From Candidatus Omnitrophota bacterium (lineage in GTDB: Bacteria > Omnitrophota > Gorgyraeia > Duberdicusellales > 4484-171), in contig JAMXCX010000011.1 of NCBI GenBank assembly GCA_024542985.1, forward strand, positions 1 to 40,229: DNA of 40,229 nucleotides. Reading direction: 5' to 3'. The notes beneath the pieces were generated by a model. The model did no database searches, was not told where the DNA came from, and saw only the letters and a program-made list of their open reading frames with translations. A program made the position numbers and the translations under genes. Of the stretch, positions 39,869-40,229 are shown piece by piece; the stretch's first letter is position 1, and the number at the start of each line of letters is the position of its first letter.

Positions 39869-40229
39869 TCAATCTAGGTTTAATTTTACTATCTCACCTG
39901 CAGATATTCTCTCTATGAAGCCGTTATCTCTCCTCAAAAGAAGGTATCCCTGTTCATCTATTCCTGTTGCTTCGCCCTCTATGACTGTATTAAAAATTTT
40001 TACTCTCACCCGCTTACCCCACAAAAAACAAAACTGCTTCCACTCATCCAGCAAACCCAAAAATCCCTCTTTCTGGGCCCGGCAATAGCAGCTTTCTATT
40101 TCCTCAAGGATTCTTTTTGTAATCTCAACCCGAGAGAATTTATTTTTAGTGTTAAGAAATAAAGACGTGGCATTTACCGGTAAATCTTTTGTGTTGACGT
40201 TTAAACCTATGCCTACAACTACAAAATTG
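39869..40229 (-). CDS. birA: Biotin-protein ligase BirA, C-terminal part (cut by the window edge)
   Basis: The last 120 residues of a biotin-protein ligase, the enzyme that biotinylates carboxyl carrier protein; the gene continues beyond position 40229. The visible part begins in the motif VVVGIGLNVN, followed by an ATSLFL segment, and ends in the C-terminal SH3-like domain with RVRVKIF, GIDEQGYLLL and AGEIVKLNLD. The N-terminal domain is outside the window, so it cannot be seen whether it carries the DNA-binding helix-turn-helix. The BirA-type operator before bioB predicts that it does. A TTG at 40058-40060 is not a start, because the family motif continues upstream. Confidence 0.92.
   Translation of the reverse strand, partial: NFVVVGIGLNVNTKDLPVNATSLFLNTKNKFSRVEITKRILEEIESCYCRAQKEGFLGLLDEWKQFCFLWGKRVRVKIFNTVIEGEATGIDEQGYLLLRRDNGFIERISAGEIVKLNLD

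Overview
This is a gene-dense, AT-rich stretch of bacterial chromosome with 29 protein genes; 27 lie on the minus strand. The organism is probably Gram-negative, because one gene encodes a signal-peptide beta-barrel protein ending in Phe. The best-fitting lineage is an uncultivated anaerobic group such as Omnitrophota or another PVC-related phylum. That is an inference from the gene mix: a GTP-type PEPCK, a ferredoxin-fused EtfA, GH57 enzymes with a DUF4912 protein, tandem GH65 enzymes, and palindromic repeats of the CCCCGTTAGAG type. No rRNA, tRNA, CRISPR array, transposase or phage gene was recognised.

Positions 1-9771 hold housekeeping and central metabolism. A plus-strand GAF-GGDEF diguanylate cyclase faces a minus-strand run of pckG, purC, etfB, etfA and smc. 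The SMC protein has normal ATPase ends but a very short middle domain in place of the usual hinge. The PEPCK is divergent around the expected guanine pocket.

Positions 9998-28278 form one large minus-strand carbohydrate cluster of 11 genes. It starts at an extended -10 promoter (28270-28278) and ends at a hairpin followed by a T run (9901-9941). Transcription order is beta-phosphoglucomutase-like HAD, GH65, GH65, GT4, MalQ, GH57, DUF4912 protein, GH57 branching enzyme, GlgA, GlgC, GlgP. GlgC, GlgA and the branching enzyme make glycogen; GlgP and MalQ (and perhaps the second GH57) degrade it. The GH65-GH65-HAD-GT4 end looks like a linked alpha-glucoside phosphorylase branch yielding beta-glucose 1-phosphate and then glucose 6-phosphate.

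Positions 28342-33636 hold a radical SAM protein of the spore-photoproduct-lyase type on the plus strand, then an iron block on the minus strand: Fur-family repressor, outer-membrane beta-barrel, FeoB, and a DtxR-FeoA fusion. A shared near-palindrome around TTGAAATTCAA lies in front of both the Fur-family gene and the beta-barrel gene and is a likely operator.

Positions 33644-40229 hold a biotin operon, bioB-bioF-bioH-like-bioC-bioD-bioA, preceded by a truncated birA. A promoter with a BirA-type operator across its -10 box sits in front of bioB and moves the likely bioB start 24 bases downstream of the first ATG. Between bioB and birA is a roughly 210-base inverted-repeat element with a branched, RNA-like interior that I cannot assign to a known family. 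It is the most interesting unexplained sequence here, together with the hinge-poor SMC and the GH65/GT4 module.
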